The notes under the pieces: generated by a model
The model's input: the letters and a program-made list of their open reading frames with translations, nothing else
The model's database searches: none
What the model was told of the DNA's origin: nothing
Shown here: in pieces, positions 28,001-37,579 of the stretch
Numbering within the stretch: the first letter of the stretch is position 1
Layout: every line of letters begins with the position of its first letter
DNA from: MPNP01 sp963668325
GTDB lineage: Bacteria; Pseudomonadota; Alphaproteobacteria; Rhodobacterales; Rhodobacteraceae
NCBI GenBank assembly: GCA_963668325.1
Contig: OY764222.1
Location: forward strand, 2,914,001 to 2,978,000
Direction of reading: 5' to 3'
DNA length: 64,000 nucleotides
Made by a program: the position numbers and the translations under genes

Positions 28001-31000
28001 GCGATCACCCGGCCGCAACTACTGATTATACTCCTTCAGCCACCGCCCAAACCCTGAACTTTGCCGCGGGTGATTTGACCAAGACCATTACGATTGCAAC
28101 CACGCAAGACTTCTATCATGAAGAAGACGAAACGTTTCTGGTCACATTGAGTGACCCCAGTGCGGGCACCTCCATTGACACTGGCACAGCCACCGGCACC
28201 ATAACCGACAATGATGCTGCCCCGGCCATTACCCTCTCGGTTGATACCGATACCACAGCTGACAATGACCAGGATACCATTGCCGAGACTGATAGTGCCA
28301 AGACTGTCAGAGTTACCGCTACTCTCACCGGCACAACTCGCTTGCCCACTGAGGAAGAGCTGACCATCACAATTGGCAAGGACACTGATACCGCCACTGT
28401 AGGCACTGACTACGAAGAGGTCACTGACCAGACCATAACCATCCCCGCGGGGGACCAGAGTGCCACCACCACCTTTACCCTCACGCCCAAAGATGACACC
28501 CTCCACGAAGTTGACGAGTCCATCGCCATCGAGGGTGAACTCACCGGTGTTACCATCACCGGAACAACCATCACCCTTACCAGTGAGGATACTGAACCAC
28601 AATTCGCCATTGCCGATGCCACAGCGGTTGAAGGCGGAAACATTGAATTCACCGTGACCCGTTCCGGCGCACCCGGTAATATCGTCAGTGTCAAATGGGC
28701 AACCGCTACCGATAGTACTGGCGATCACCCGGCCGCAACTACTGATTATACTCCTTCAGCCACCGCCCAAACCCTGAACTTTGCCGCGGGTGATTTGACC
28801 AAGACCATTACGATTGCAACCACGCAAGACTTCTATCATGAAGAAGACGAAACGTTTCTGGTCACATTGAGTGACCCCAGTGCGGGCACCTCCATTGACA
28901 CTGGCACAGCCACCGGCACCATAACCGACAATGATGCTGCCCCGGCCATTACCCTCTCGGTTGATACCGATACCACAGCTGACAATGACCAGGATACCAT
29001 TGCCGAGACTGATAGTGCCAAGACTGTCAGAGTTACCGCTACTCTCACCGGCACAACTCGCTTGCCCACTGAGGAAGAGCTGACCATCACAATTGGCAAG
29101 GACACTGATACCGCCACTGTAGGCACTGACTACGAAGAGGTCACTGACCAGACCATAACCATCCCCGCGGGGGACCAGAGTGCCACCACCACCTTTACCC
29201 TCACGCCCAAAGATGACACCCTCCACGAAGTTGACGAGTCCATCGCCATCGAGGGTGAACTCACCGGTGTTACCATCACCGGAACAACCATCACCCTTAC
29301 CAGTGAGGATACTGAACCACAATTCGCCATTGCCGATGCCACAGCGGTTGAAGGCGGAAACATTGAATTCACCGTGACCCGTTCCGGCGCACCCGGTAAT
29401 ATCGTCAGTGTCAAATGGGCAACCGCTACCGATAGTACTGGCGATCACCCGGCCGCAACTACTGATTATACTCCTTCAGCCACCGCCCAAACCCTGAACT
29501 TTGCCGCGGGTGATTTGACCAAGACCATTACGATTGCAACCACGCAAGACTTCTATCATGAAGAAGACGAAACGTTTCTGGTCACATTGAGTGACCCCAG
29601 TGCGGGCACCTCCATTGACACTGGCACAGCCACCGGCACCATAACCGACAATGATGCTGCCCCGGCCATTACCCTCTCGGTTGATACCGATACCACAGCT
29701 GACAATGACCAGGATACCATTGCCGAGACTGATAGTGCCAAGACTGTCAGAGTTACCGCTACTCTCACCGGCACAACTCGCTTGCCCACTGAGGAAGAGC
29801 TGACCATCACAATTGGCAAGGACACTGATACCGCCACCGAGGGTACCGACTATGAGAACGTCGCTGACCAGACCATAACCATCCCGGCCAACACCGCCAG
29901 TCATTCCACCACCTTTACCCTCATGCCAAACGACGATAAATTACTTGAGGGTAATGAGATTATTTCTATTGAGGGCGAACTGACAGGTCGTACCGTCACT
30001 GGAACAGCGATTTCCCTTGCGGACGATGAGACAGTTCCTGCCGTAACCATTGAGATTGACAAAAGTGAGATTGCCGAAGGAGGTGGGGCCAAGGTTGTTA
30101 CAGTGAGTGCAGCCTTTGACCCGGATGTTGCCATGGCCACTGGCACAACAACATTGACCTTAAGTCTTGGTGGTACTGCCACCGCAGGTACCGATTACTC
30201 CTCTGCATGGGCGCCAACAACGAAGGTAATTTCGATAGAGCCACAGGCCGTCATGGGTTCGAACACGGTTGCCCTTACTCTTACCCCGGTTGATGACAGT
30301 TTATCGGAGGGGGATGAAACCATCGTGGTACAAGGTACAGCGACGGCCGGAGGAAAAAGCCTGGTGGTAAAGGTCGTACCTATTACGTTGGAAGACGATG
30401 ACGACCAGGGCGTGAATATTTTACCCAAGGCATTGACTGTCGGGGAAGGTGCAACCGGAACATATGATGTCTGGCTTGGAACCCAACCAACCGGTAATGT
30501 AACAGTTACCTTGTCAAGTTCTGATAATACGATAGCTACCGCCGCCCCAAACACCTTGACTTTTACGACAAGCAACTGGCGTAGCAGGCAGACAGTCACT
30601 GTGACAGGTGTCAATGACGATCTTGATAATGTTGGTAACCAACGCACCGCCGAAATCCGCCACACAGCAAGTGGTGGAGGTTACGACGGTATCACTGTTT
30701 CACCATTGCAGACAACGGTAACTGATGATGACGCCGCCCCGGCATTCACCATTGCCGATGCCTCAGCTACCGAAGGGACAGCCATCACCTTTACCGTGAC
30801 CCGTTCCGGCGCAACCGGTAATCTCGTCAGTGTCAAATGGGTAACGGCCGAAGACACAACCGACGGTGCCCACGTCGCTTCAACCGCCGACTATACCGCC
30901 TCCACCACGGCCACGACACTCAGCTTTGCCGCTGGTGAAACAAGCAAGGAGATTACGATTGCAACAACTGACGATGCATTTGACGAAGAGGACGAAACCT

Positions 31001-34000
31001 TTCTGGTGGAATTGAGTGACCCCACTGGCGGCGCAACAATCACAACGGCAACTGCAACCGGCACCATAACCGACAATGATGCGGCCCCGGCCATTACCCT
31101 TACAGTTGATGCGGATACCGATACCAACAACGTCCAGGACAGTATTGCCGAGAATGGCGGAGCCAAGACCGTCCAGGTTACTGCAACCCTCACCGGTACA
31201 ACCCGGTTCGAGGAAGCCACGGATGTAACCATCATTATAGGTGATACCGACGATACCGCCACCGAGGGAACCGACTACACGACAGTCGTTGACCAGACCA
31301 TTACCATCCCGGCCGGAGCCACAAGTGCCTCCACCACCTTTACCCTTACTCCCAAAGATGATACCCTCCACGAGGCCGACAAGACCATCTCCATCAAGGG
31401 AACACTCACCGATGTTACCGTCACCCCTACCGCCATCACCTTCGCCGACAATGACGCTGCACCCACTGCCCTCACTCTCACGGTTGATACCGATACCGGA
31501 ACTGACGGCGACCAAACTACCATTGCCGAGACTGATAGTGCCAAGACTGTCCGGGTCACTGCCACCCTTGGGGGAACCACCCAGTTCGATGTGGCCAAGA
31601 CCGTTACCGTCAAGATCGGTAAAAGCACCGATACCGCCACCGAAGGCACTGACTATGCGGAAGTCGTTGACAAGACCATTACCATCCCCGCGGGGGACCA
31701 GAGTACGACGGTTTCTTTCATGCTGACCCCAAAAGATGACACCCTCCATGAGTCCGTCGAGTCCATCTCCATTGAGGGTGAACTCACCGGTGTTACCGTC
31801 ACCCCTACCGCCATCACCCTCACCAGTGAGGACGGGGCCCCGGCATTCGCCATTGCCGATGCCTCAGCTACCGAAGGCCAGGCCATCACCTTTACGGTGA
31901 CCCGTTCTGGGGCAACTGGAAACCCGGTGAGCGTCAAATGGGCAACCGCTACCGATAGTACTGGCGATCACTCGGCCGCAACTACTGATTATACTGCTTC
32001 AACCACAGCCCAAACACTCAGCTTTGCCGCTGGTGAAAAAAGCAAGGAGATTACGGTTGCAACAACTGACGATGTCTATCATGAAGAAGACGAAACCTTT
32101 CTGGTCAATTTGAGTGACCACAGTGCGGACACTCAAATTGACACTGGCACAGCCACCGGCACCATAACCAATAATGATGCTGCCCCGGCGATAACACTCA
32201 CGGTTGATGCCGATACCGGAACCAACAACGTCCAGGACAGTATTGCCGAGAATGGTGGAGCGAAGACTGTCCGGGTTACCGCTACCCTGGGCGACACACA
32301 CTTCCCCGAGGACAAGACCGTAACCCTTGCCATCGGCAAAACAACTGACTCTGCCAAGTCTGGCGTCGACTATACGGCAGTTACTGGGAAGACCATCACC
32401 ATCCCGGCTGATAGTGCCAGTGCCTTTGTCACCTTCGAGTTGACCCCCACAGATGACACCCTCCACGAGGCCGCCGAGTCCATCTCCATCGAGGGAACAC
32501 TCGCCGGTGTTATCGTCACCCCTACCGCCATCACCTTCGCCGACAATGACGCTGCACCCACGGCCCTCACTCTCACGGTCGATGCCGATACCGGAACTGA
32601 CGGCGACCAAACTACCATTGCCGAGACTGATAGTGCCAAGACTGTCCGGGTCACTGCCACCCTTGGGGGAACCACCCAGTTCGATGTGGCCAAGACCGTT
32701 ACCGTCAAGATCGGTAAAAGCACCGATACCGCCACCGAAGGCACTGACTATGAGAACATCGCTGACAAGACCATAACCATTCCCGTGGGGGACCAGAGTG
32801 CAACAGTGGATTTCACCCTAACCCCCACCGACGATGCCTACCACGAGGCTGATGAGACCATTTCGATTGAAGGCACACTTGCCGGTGTTACCGTCACCCC
32901 TACTGCCATCACTCTCACCAGTGAAGATACTACCCCGGAATTCGCCATTGCCGATGCCTCAGCGACGGAAGGAGGGGCCATCACCTTTACCGTGACCCGT
33001 TCCGGCGCAACTGGTAACCCGGTGAGTGTCAAATGGGCAACCGCCGAAGATGAGGACGGAACCAACCCGGCCGCAGCAACCGACTATGCCCCACAAACCA
33101 CAGCCCAGACACTGAGCTTTGCCACGGGCGATTTGACCAAGACGATTACGATTGCAACCACGCACGACGTCTATCATGAGGAGAACGAAACCTTTCTGGT
33201 CAATTTGAGTGACCCCAGTACTGGCTCCTTGATTAAAGATGGTACTGCTATTGGTACAATAACTGACAACGACGCTGCACCTACTGCCCTCACTCTCACG
33301 GTTGATGCCGATACCGGAACCAACGGCATCCAGTCATCCATCGCTGAGAATGGCGGTGCCAGGACCGTCCGGGTTACTGCCACCCTCGGGGGAACCACCC
33401 GGTTCGACGTGGACAATACTGTTACCGTCAAGATCGGTAAAGCCACTGATACCGCCACCGAGGGTACCGACTATGAGGAGGTCACCAACCAGTCAATTAC
33501 CATCCCGGCCTATGCTGCTAGCGCTTCAACCACCTTCACCCTCACCCCGAAAGACGACGACTTCCACGAGGCCGACGAGAGCATCACCATTGAGGGAACA
33601 CTAGCCGGTGTTACCGTCACCTCTACCGCCATTACCCTCAATAGTGAGGATGCCGCCACGAAATTATCCATTGCCGATGCGACGGCGGTCGAAGGTGAAG
33701 ATATCACCTTTACCGTGACCCGTTCCGGGGCAACTGGTAACCCGGTGAGCGTCAAATGGACAACTGCAACTGATAGTACTGGCGACCACCCGGCAGCAAC
33801 AATCGACTATAGTGCCCAAACCACAGCCCAAACCCTTAATTTTGCCGCGGGCGATACGAGCGAAACCATTACGATTGCAACAACTGACGATGCATTTGAC
33901 GAAGAGACCGAAACGTTTCTGGTCATGTTGAGTGACCCCAGTGCTGACACCTCAATCGACGATGCGACAGCTATTGGAACAATTACCGACAACGACGATG

Positions 34001-36609
34001 CTCCGACCATCACCCTTTCAGTTGATGCCGACACCGGAACCGACGGCATCCAGGACAGTATTGCCGAGAATGGTGGGGCCAAGACTGTCCAGGTTACTGC
34101 CACCCTGGGGGACACACGCTTCCCCGAAACCACGACCATAACCGTCACCATCGGCAAGGCTGCTGATACCGCCACTGTAGGCACCGACTACGAGGAGGTC
34201 ACTGACCAAACCATAACTATCCCAGCCAACACCGCCAGCGCTTCCACCACCTTTATTCTTACCCCAAAAGACAATGCCTTTCAGGAATCTGATAAAACCA
34301 TAACCATTGGGGGAACACTCACCGATGATGTCACCATTACCGGAACCGCCATTGTCCTTACCAGTGAGGACGCTACCCCAGCCATCACCCTTACTGTCGA
34401 TACCGACACCACAGCCGACGGTGCCCAGACTACCATCGCCGAGAATGGCGGGGCCAAGACTGTCCAGGTCACTGCATCCCTCGGCGACACCTACTTCCCC
34501 GCAGCCCGGACCGTAGCCATCACCATCGGTAAGACAGGTGATACCGCCACTGTAGGCACCGACTACGAAGAGGTCACTGGTCAAACCATAACCATCCCAA
34601 CCAACACCGCCAGTGGCTCTACCACCTTTATTCTCACCCCAAAAGACGATGACTTCCACGAGATCGACGAAACTATCACCATTGAGGGAACACTCACTGA
34701 TATCACTGTAGCTGGAACTGCCATTACCCTCACCAGCGAGGACGCTGCGCCGGTAATGTCGATTAATTCACCGACTGTGATGGAAGGAACCGACGAAATG
34801 ACCCCTCTTAACTTTATAGTAACACTTGATAAGCCTAGCGACAAAAGGATTTCAGTGGACTATACGGATGCCGGAAGTGGTACAGCGAAATCAGGTGTGG
34901 ATTACGTTGCGATAGAGCCCGACACTCTTGTCTTTGAAGCCGGTGAAATTAATAAAACTATCCCCGTCATCGTAATCAATGATGTAATTGACGAGGCCGA
35001 TGAAACTGTGGTGCTGCGACTCTCCTCACTTGTTGGGGCAGATTTTCCTGCGGGCAAACTTACCCTGGACGGCACCGGAACCATTACCAATGATGATTTT
35101 CTTCCCCAAGGGTGGCTCGCCCGCTTTGGCCGAACAGTAACCGAGCAGGTCCTTGAGGGGATTGCAAGCCGGGTTGCCGAGGAACACTACCCCGGGGTAG
35201 AAGGCACATTTGCCGGAATAGGACTCGACTTGACCCCGCCAGATACCGACCAATCCAATCACCAAACATCTAGAACAACGGTTGGACTGGAGCCAGAAAT
35301 TGCACCTGATTTGCACCAGGATGAATTTGCCAACGTAGCTGACAACTTCAATTCCGATGGATCGTTCGCTAAACAAGACTTCAATAATGAGACCTCACAA
35401 TTTCAGGGGATGACAGCTCACGATGCCCTGCTCGGTAGCAGTTTTTCAGTGACAACAGAGAAGCCCGATGGCAGCTATTCCTTCTGGGGCCGCATGTCGC
35501 AGGGGCGCTTTGAAAGTATCTCTCCCTCCGAGAATATTGACATTAGCTTGGATGGTAAGGTCACTACCGGCATGCTGGGTGCCGATCAAACCAAGGACAA
35601 ATGGATGGTTGGCATTGCAGTAACCAGGAGTTCGGGGGAAGGCAAGTATTCTTCGCAAGGACAATCCGAACAGGAACTGACCGGCCGTATTGAAACATCC
35701 CTGACAGCCTTGGTCCCCTATGCATCATTTAAATATTCCAAGCGTTTGAGATTCTGGACGGCCCTGGGTTTCGGGTCAGGCAGTATGACCCAGCTGACCA
35801 GCCGTGGTGAAAGCTACACTACTGACCTTAACTGGAATATGGCAGCCCTGGGGGTACGGGGAGACCTAATAACCTCGCCTGTTGACGATGGGGACTTTAA
35901 TTTGGCCATAACCTCCGATGCCATGTGGACACAGATATCATCCGATGAAACCGAGGAACTTCTGGCCACCGACTCTACGGTTACGCGCTTCAGGGTCGGG
36001 GTCGAAAGCAGTTGGCAACAGTCCCTTAATGAGGACAGCAACATCATTCCGAAGTTGGAAGTCGGTATACGCTACGACGGCGGTGATGCTGAAACCGGCC
36101 TTGGCGTTGAAGTTGGCGGCGGCATCGTCTGGGATAATCCAACGCTTGGCCTGTCGGTCGGTGTGTCAGGACGTACCTTGGTGATGCATGAGAATAATGA
36201 TTTCAAGGATCAGGGCATCTCGGCCTGGTTTACCTATGATCCATATCCAGCGACGCGACGAGGACCCTCGGTCACCATCCGCCAGGATTTTGATGGAAAC
36301 GCCGAAGGAGGAGTAGATACTTTGTTTAATCCTACCCCGTTGGAAAACCGAACAAATAATGACGATACCAGTCAAACCTCGATTGAGATGGCCTATGGCT
36401 TCCCGGCCTTTGAAGGAAACTACACCGGAAGCCCGCATGTAGGAGCTGACCTGGCCACCAGCTCACGCGATTACCGGGTAGGGTGGCGACTGACACCGGA
36501 AGCGGAAAATACCCCGGATTTCTCCCTGGACCTTGCGGCAAACCGGGCCGAGAATAACTGGGGTGCACCAGACCACGGAGTTGGAGTAGAGATCATTACC
36601 CGCTGGTAA
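22012..36609 (+). CDS. Giant Calx-beta repeat autotransporter adhesin (4865 residues)
   Basis: After a hydrophobic signal segment (LILGILTLVFTLFYSQSLVAQ, residues about 22-42) comes a passenger of some 4,300 residues. It is built of tandem Calx-beta-like domains, each ending in motifs such as ETFLVTLSDPSAG and GTITDND. Two copies of a different domain (KTLTV-x-EG ... VTVTLSSxD ... VTVxGVNDD) lie near residues 875-980 and 2800-2910. Residues about 4366-4865 begin with WLARFGRTVTEQVLEGIASRV and form an autotransporter beta-barrel ending in Ile-Thr-Arg-Trp. Residues 1590-2609 are perfect 240-residue repeats. It is likely an outer-membrane surface adhesin, with acidic calcium-binding character inferred from the domain family. 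The start is unsure: GTG 22012, GTG 22033 or TTG 22066. It splits the pot operon. Confidence 0.85.
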   Translation: MGGVFSLVAKPYLWAPKRLDRLILGILTLVFTLFYSQSLVAQTPTITLSVPANSQFEEGEGTTSVTITATLSAAQATDTLIDLSLAGTAKSTDYTTVSLPDITIPANAMVGTADLILSPVDDIFFEGPEKVTINGTADGVTVTGVDVPLIDKDLKPNFQFRIWEESLKHLEVSSYPEGAMISTNLLAGLTGGSVFEEDKTVTVSFEKSRERPANLNDFDFGEDDPPWEITIKAGTTTGSREMSLTIVDDNVSEDNESMTLKGSMMAAGEEFTDSYLWYTILPSDQPLSITVRCTPYSIYYPGDSYTKECFLRASKEVTRDYTVKITAEDPEVIDPDTYDFTINKGMTVSNKVSIQFISTKDTPTLVRYTSSVMPNDQGEQSSRLYQSFHPAFDPNFDFSEIRYGSSSGYLKQGNYAFSVWWFIPRPVEITGPAEVEAILDSGVITIPCSKFATTTLQCHYYVREGDYDFDGKVEFPRGAVKFTGWRDVKDQEQTGVIASPLPSSKKIFDIVGFLYGGSHAIDLSVSPQTLQEGTGEQALTISARSHIGQVGTRDLVIPLKFTNISTNNSDYSIKGPLSVTIPAGEIGGSTTTVLFTPTDDFHKEDKREVVHIEGSKGSGMSPFVKGADLTILDAAGIALSVSSAEITENGSDQMITITAQLGDPTDSLIPKDTVVPLTWSGTATTTDYNRTGGDMVTIPANQRSGTTVVTIKPINDKLLEGDETIVIKGAVPGRSVSSTELKLKDDEMTPEVVLSVVPNSVSESANATSVSVSATLDPEVTDPTNDTTVTLNLGGTATDGTDYTKSWSPTSPIITIPRNTTNGSNSVTLMLTPTNDKIAEGDETIVVEGTASRDLEVRVAPITLEDDDEKGINLSPKTLTVDEGDTTTYEVWLGAQPTGNVTVTLSSTDATTASTDLSKLTFTTNNWDTKQMVTVSGVNDDRNNAGDKRSANIRHIVAGGGYDDVEAVALMVTVTDDDEASKFSIEDASATEGEAITFTVTRSGATGDAASVKWNTANDGMGDHPAATTDYTASTTAQTLNFAAGDTSETITIATTQDFYHEEDETFLVTLSDPSAGTSIDTGTATGTITDNDAAPAITLSLTDADTTANGVQSSIAEEGGAKTVRITATLGGTTQFDVDKTVTLTIGKTTDSAKSGTDYTAVTEKTITIPADSASGFVDFPITPTSDTLHEADEIISVEGTLTDVTVTGTTITLTSEDTEPQFAIADVSATEGGNIEFTVTRSGATGNVVSVKWVTAEDTTDGAHVASTADYTTSTTAQTLNFAAGDTSETITIATTQDFYHEEDETFLVKLSDPTGGATITTATATGTITDNDAAPAITLSLTDADTTANGVQSSIAEEGGAKTVRITATLGGTTQFDVDKTVTLTIGKTTDSAKSGTDYTAVTEKTITIPADSASGFVDFPITPTSDTLHEADEIISVEGTLTDVTVTGTTITLTDNDAAPTALTLTVDTDTTENGDQTTIAETDSATTVQVTATLGGTTQFDVAKTVTVKIGKNTDSATEGTDYAEVADKTITIPAGNQSATVDFTITPTDDAYHEADETISIEGTLAGITTFTHAALTLTSEDTAPAITLSVDTDTTADNDQDTIAETDSAKTVRVTATLTGTTRLPTEEELTITIGKDTDTATVGTDYEEVTDQTITIPAGDQSATTTFTLTPKDDTLHEVDESIAIEGELTGVTITGTTITLTSEDTEPQFAIADATAVEGGNIEFTVTRSGAPGNIVSVKWATATDSTGDHPAATTDYTPSATAQTLNFAAGDLTKTITIATTQDFYHEEDETFLVTLSDPSAGTSIDTGTATGTITDNDAAPAITLSVDTDTTADNDQDTIAETDSAKTVRVTATLTGTTRLPTEEELTITIGKDTDTATVGTDYEEVTDQTITIPAGDQSATTTFTLTPKDDTLHEVDESIAIEGELTGVTITGTTITLTSEDTEPQFAIADATAVEGGNIEFTVTRSGAPGNIVSVKWATATDSTGDHPAATTDYTPSATAQTLNFAAGDLTKTITIATTQDFYHEEDETFLVTLSDPSAGTSIDTGTATGTITDNDAAPAITLSVDTDTTADNDQDTIAETDSAKTVRVTATLTGTTRLPTEEELTITIGKDTDTATVGTDYEEVTDQTITIPAGDQSATTTFTLTPKDDTLHEVDESIAIEGELTGVTITGTTITLTSEDTEPQFAIADATAVEGGNIEFTVTRSGAPGNIVSVKWATATDSTGDHPAATTDYTPSATAQTLNFAAGDLTKTITIATTQDFYHEEDETFLVTLSDPSAGTSIDTGTATGTITDNDAAPAITLSVDTDTTADNDQDTIAETDSAKTVRVTATLTGTTRLPTEEELTITIGKDTDTATVGTDYEEVTDQTITIPAGDQSATTTFTLTPKDDTLHEVDESIAIEGELTGVTITGTTITLTSEDTEPQFAIADATAVEGGNIEFTVTRSGAPGNIVSVKWATATDSTGDHPAATTDYTPSATAQTLNFAAGDLTKTITIATTQDFYHEEDETFLVTLSDPSAGTSIDTGTATGTITDNDAAPAITLSVDTDTTADNDQDTIAETDSAKTVRVTATLTGTTRLPTEEELTITIGKDTDTATEGTDYENVADQTITIPANTASHSTTFTLMPNDDKLLEGNEIISIEGELTGRTVTGTAISLADDETVPAVTIEIDKSEIAEGGGAKVVTVSAAFDPDVAMATGTTTLTLSLGGTATAGTDYSSAWAPTTKVISIEPQAVMGSNTVALTLTPVDDSLSEGDETIVVQGTATAGGKSLVVKVVPITLEDDDDQGVNILPKALTVGEGATGTYDVWLGTQPTGNVTVTLSSSDNTIATAAPNTLTFTTSNWRSRQTVTVTGVNDDLDNVGNQRTAEIRHTASGGGYDGITVSPLQTTVTDDDAAPAFTIADASATEGTAITFTVTRSGATGNLVSVKWVTAEDTTDGAHVASTADYTASTTATTLSFAAGETSKEITIATTDDAFDEEDETFLVELSDPTGGATITTATATGTITDNDAAPAITLTVDADTDTNNVQDSIAENGGAKTVQVTATLTGTTRFEEATDVTIIIGDTDDTATEGTDYTTVVDQTITIPAGATSASTTFTLTPKDDTLHEADKTISIKGTLTDVTVTPTAITFADNDAAPTALTLTVDTDTGTDGDQTTIAETDSAKTVRVTATLGGTTQFDVAKTVTVKIGKSTDTATEGTDYAEVVDKTITIPAGDQSTTVSFMLTPKDDTLHESVESISIEGELTGVTVTPTAITLTSEDGAPAFAIADASATEGQAITFTVTRSGATGNPVSVKWATATDSTGDHSAATTDYTASTTAQTLSFAAGEKSKEITVATTDDVYHEEDETFLVNLSDHSADTQIDTGTATGTITNNDAAPAITLTVDADTGTNNVQDSIAENGGAKTVRVTATLGDTHFPEDKTVTLAIGKTTDSAKSGVDYTAVTGKTITIPADSASAFVTFELTPTDDTLHEAAESISIEGTLAGVIVTPTAITFADNDAAPTALTLTVDADTGTDGDQTTIAETDSAKTVRVTATLGGTTQFDVAKTVTVKIGKSTDTATEGTDYENIADKTITIPVGDQSATVDFTLTPTDDAYHEADETISIEGTLAGVTVTPTAITLTSEDTTPEFAIADASATEGGAITFTVTRSGATGNPVSVKWATAEDEDGTNPAAATDYAPQTTAQTLSFATGDLTKTITIATTHDVYHEENETFLVNLSDPSTGSLIKDGTAIGTITDNDAAPTALTLTVDADTGTNGIQSSIAENGGARTVRVTATLGGTTRFDVDNTVTVKIGKATDTATEGTDYEEVTNQSITIPAYAASASTTFTLTPKDDDFHEADESITIEGTLAGVTVTSTAITLNSEDAATKLSIADATAVEGEDITFTVTRSGATGNPVSVKWTTATDSTGDHPAATIDYSAQTTAQTLNFAAGDTSETITIATTDDAFDEETETFLVMLSDPSADTSIDDATAIGTITDNDDAPTITLSVDADTGTDGIQDSIAENGGAKTVQVTATLGDTRFPETTTITVTIGKAADTATVGTDYEEVTDQTITIPANTASASTTFILTPKDNAFQESDKTITIGGTLTDDVTITGTAIVLTSEDATPAITLTVDTDTTADGAQTTIAENGGAKTVQVTASLGDTYFPAARTVAITIGKTGDTATVGTDYEEVTGQTITIPTNTASGSTTFILTPKDDDFHEIDETITIEGTLTDITVAGTAITLTSEDAAPVMSINSPTVMEGTDEMTPLNFIVTLDKPSDKRISVDYTDAGSGTAKSGVDYVAIEPDTLVFEAGEINKTIPVIVINDVIDEADETVVLRLSSLVGADFPAGKLTLDGTGTITNDDFLPQGWLARFGRTVTEQVLEGIASRVAEEHYPGVEGTFAGIGLDLTPPDTDQSNHQTSRTTVGLEPEIAPDLHQDEFANVADNFNSDGSFAKQDFNNETSQFQGMTAHDALLGSSFSVTTEKPDGSYSFWGRMSQGRFESISPSENIDISLDGKVTTGMLGADQTKDKWMVGIAVTRSSGEGKYSSQGQSEQELTGRIETSLTALVPYASFKYSKRLRFWTALGFGSGSMTQLTSRGESYTTDLNWNMAALGVRGDLITSPVDDGDFNLAITSDAMWTQISSDETEELLATDSTVTRFRVGVESSWQQSLNEDSNIIPKLEVGIRYDGGDAETGLGVEVGGGIVWDNPTLGLSVGVSGRTLVMHENNDFKDQGISAWFTYDPYPATRRGPSVTIRQDFDGNAEGGVDTLFNPTPLENRTNNDDTSQTSIEMAYGFPAFEGNYTGSPHVGADLATSSRDYRVGWRLTPEAENTPDFSLDLAANRAENNWGAPDHGVGVEIITRW
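22014..22021 (+). repeat. G8 homopolymer at the start of the giant gene
   Basis: Eight consecutive G lie directly after the first possible start codon. Loss of one G would join the open frame from ATG 21951 to the giant gene and add about 20 residues. Such tracts often vary in length, so this may be a slippage switch. Confidence 0.5.
25267..26385. repeat. 393-bp identical duplication inside the giant gene
   Basis: Bases 25267-25659 and 25993-26385 are identical by eye, offset by 726 bp. Each copy encodes one Calx-beta-like domain with its preceding TDND linker. It is a separate recent duplication upstream of the 720-bp array. Confidence 0.8.
26779..29837. repeat. 720-bp perfect tandem repeat, 4.25 copies
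   Basis: The unit repeats exactly every 720 bases, with four full copies (26779-29658) and a 179-base partial copy. I found no difference between copies when comparing line by line. Each unit encodes 240 residues, that is one domain starting AITLSVDTDTTADN and one starting QFAIADATAVEGG. In-frame copy-number change is expected by recombination. Confidence 0.95.
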
Positions 36610-36739
36610 ATCAATTTAACCAGTTAGACATCACATGTGTCTTTGGACCAATTCCCACCAGAAACTTGGGTCCGTATAAACAACCATTTATCAAAGGAAC
36701 CTCTCTGGCAAAGGCAAATCCTAGCCAAGGATCTGAAAT

Positions 36740-37579
36740 TTAAGGGGTTAATTCAATTTTTTTCTTGATATCTGTTCTGCTCAGGAAATAAGAAATTGTT
36801 ACAAAAATGGTGGAAACTAACAGCAATAAGGTAGATAAAGCCATGATATCCGGTTTAATCCCTTGTTTGATAGAACCAAATATTGCTGTTGGAAGAGTTT
36901 CAACGCCTGCACCCTTCACAAAACTGGTAATAATGAAGTCATCCAGCGAAATGATAAAAGCTAACAAGAATCCCGAGATGATTCCGGGTATCATCAACGG
37001 GAGGAGAATGCTGCGAAAAATCTGTTTTCGATTGGCATAAAGGTCCAAAGCCGCTTCTTCATAAACCCTTTCAATACTTTGCATCCTTGCCGCAATCGGT
37101 AAATAAGCGAAGGGGATACAGAAGACTATATGAGCAACCAGGATAGAGGTATAACCTAGCTTAAAACTGACCATACTGAAGAAAATCAAAGTTGCTACAG
37201 CGGTAACTATTTCAGGTACCATAATTGGCAAACTCAGCAACGATATATTCAAATTTTTACCCCTGAAGTATGATGTTCTCACAACTCCTATAGCCGCAGA
37301 AAAGGCTATTGAAGTAGCTACGATAGCTGCCATGAAAGCAATAGTTATAGAATTCCAGGTCGCCTTCTGAAACTTTTCAGCTTCCAAACCAAAAAAGATT
37401 TGCTCATACCATCTCAGGCTGAAACCACCCCAAATGGTAATGGAAAGTGAATCGTTGAAACTGTAAACCATGACGACAATTAGGGGAGCATAAAGAATTA
37501 CCAAGCAAAGGATCGCTAGCAGGGGGAACCCCGGGATACTTCTTACTGAATTTGCTAGGGGCATCTTAGTTTGATTCAC
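36740..37579 (-). CDS. potC: Spermidine/putrescine ABC transporter permease PotC
   Basis: This 279-residue inner-membrane permease of the polyamine (PotABCD-type) importer has six hydrophobic segments. The EAA loop reads EEAALDLYANRKQIFRSILLPLMIPGI, the site that couples to the PotA ATPase. The start overlaps the end of potB by 14 bases, so translation is coupled. The 3' end is 130 bases from the end of the giant gene on the opposite strand. In an intact operon potD would follow here. It now lies 15 kb further on. Confidence 0.9.
   Translation of the reverse strand: MNQTKMPLANSVRSIPGFPLLAILCLVILYAPLIVVMVYSFNDSLSITIWGGFSLRWYEQIFFGLEAEKFQKATWNSITIAFMAAIVATSIAFSAAIGVVRTSYFRGKNLNISLLSLPIMVPEIVTAVATLIFFSMVSFKLGYTSILVAHIVFCIPFAYLPIAARMQSIERVYEEAALDLYANRKQIFRSILLPLMIPGIISGFLLAFIISLDDFIITSFVKGAGVETLPTAIFGSIKQGIKPDIMALSTLLLLVSTIFVTISYFLSRTDIKKKIELTP

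Noticed and set aside
26779..29837. The regular repeat array as a CRISPR array or satellite DNA
   Set aside because: The unit is 720 bp, in frame and fully coding, without spacers.
25111..34659. Long minus-strand open frames opposite the giant gene, repeated every 720 bp
   Set aside because: They are mirror frames of the Thr/Asp/Gly-rich repeats. They have low-complexity translations, no ribosome sites, and simply repeat with the array.
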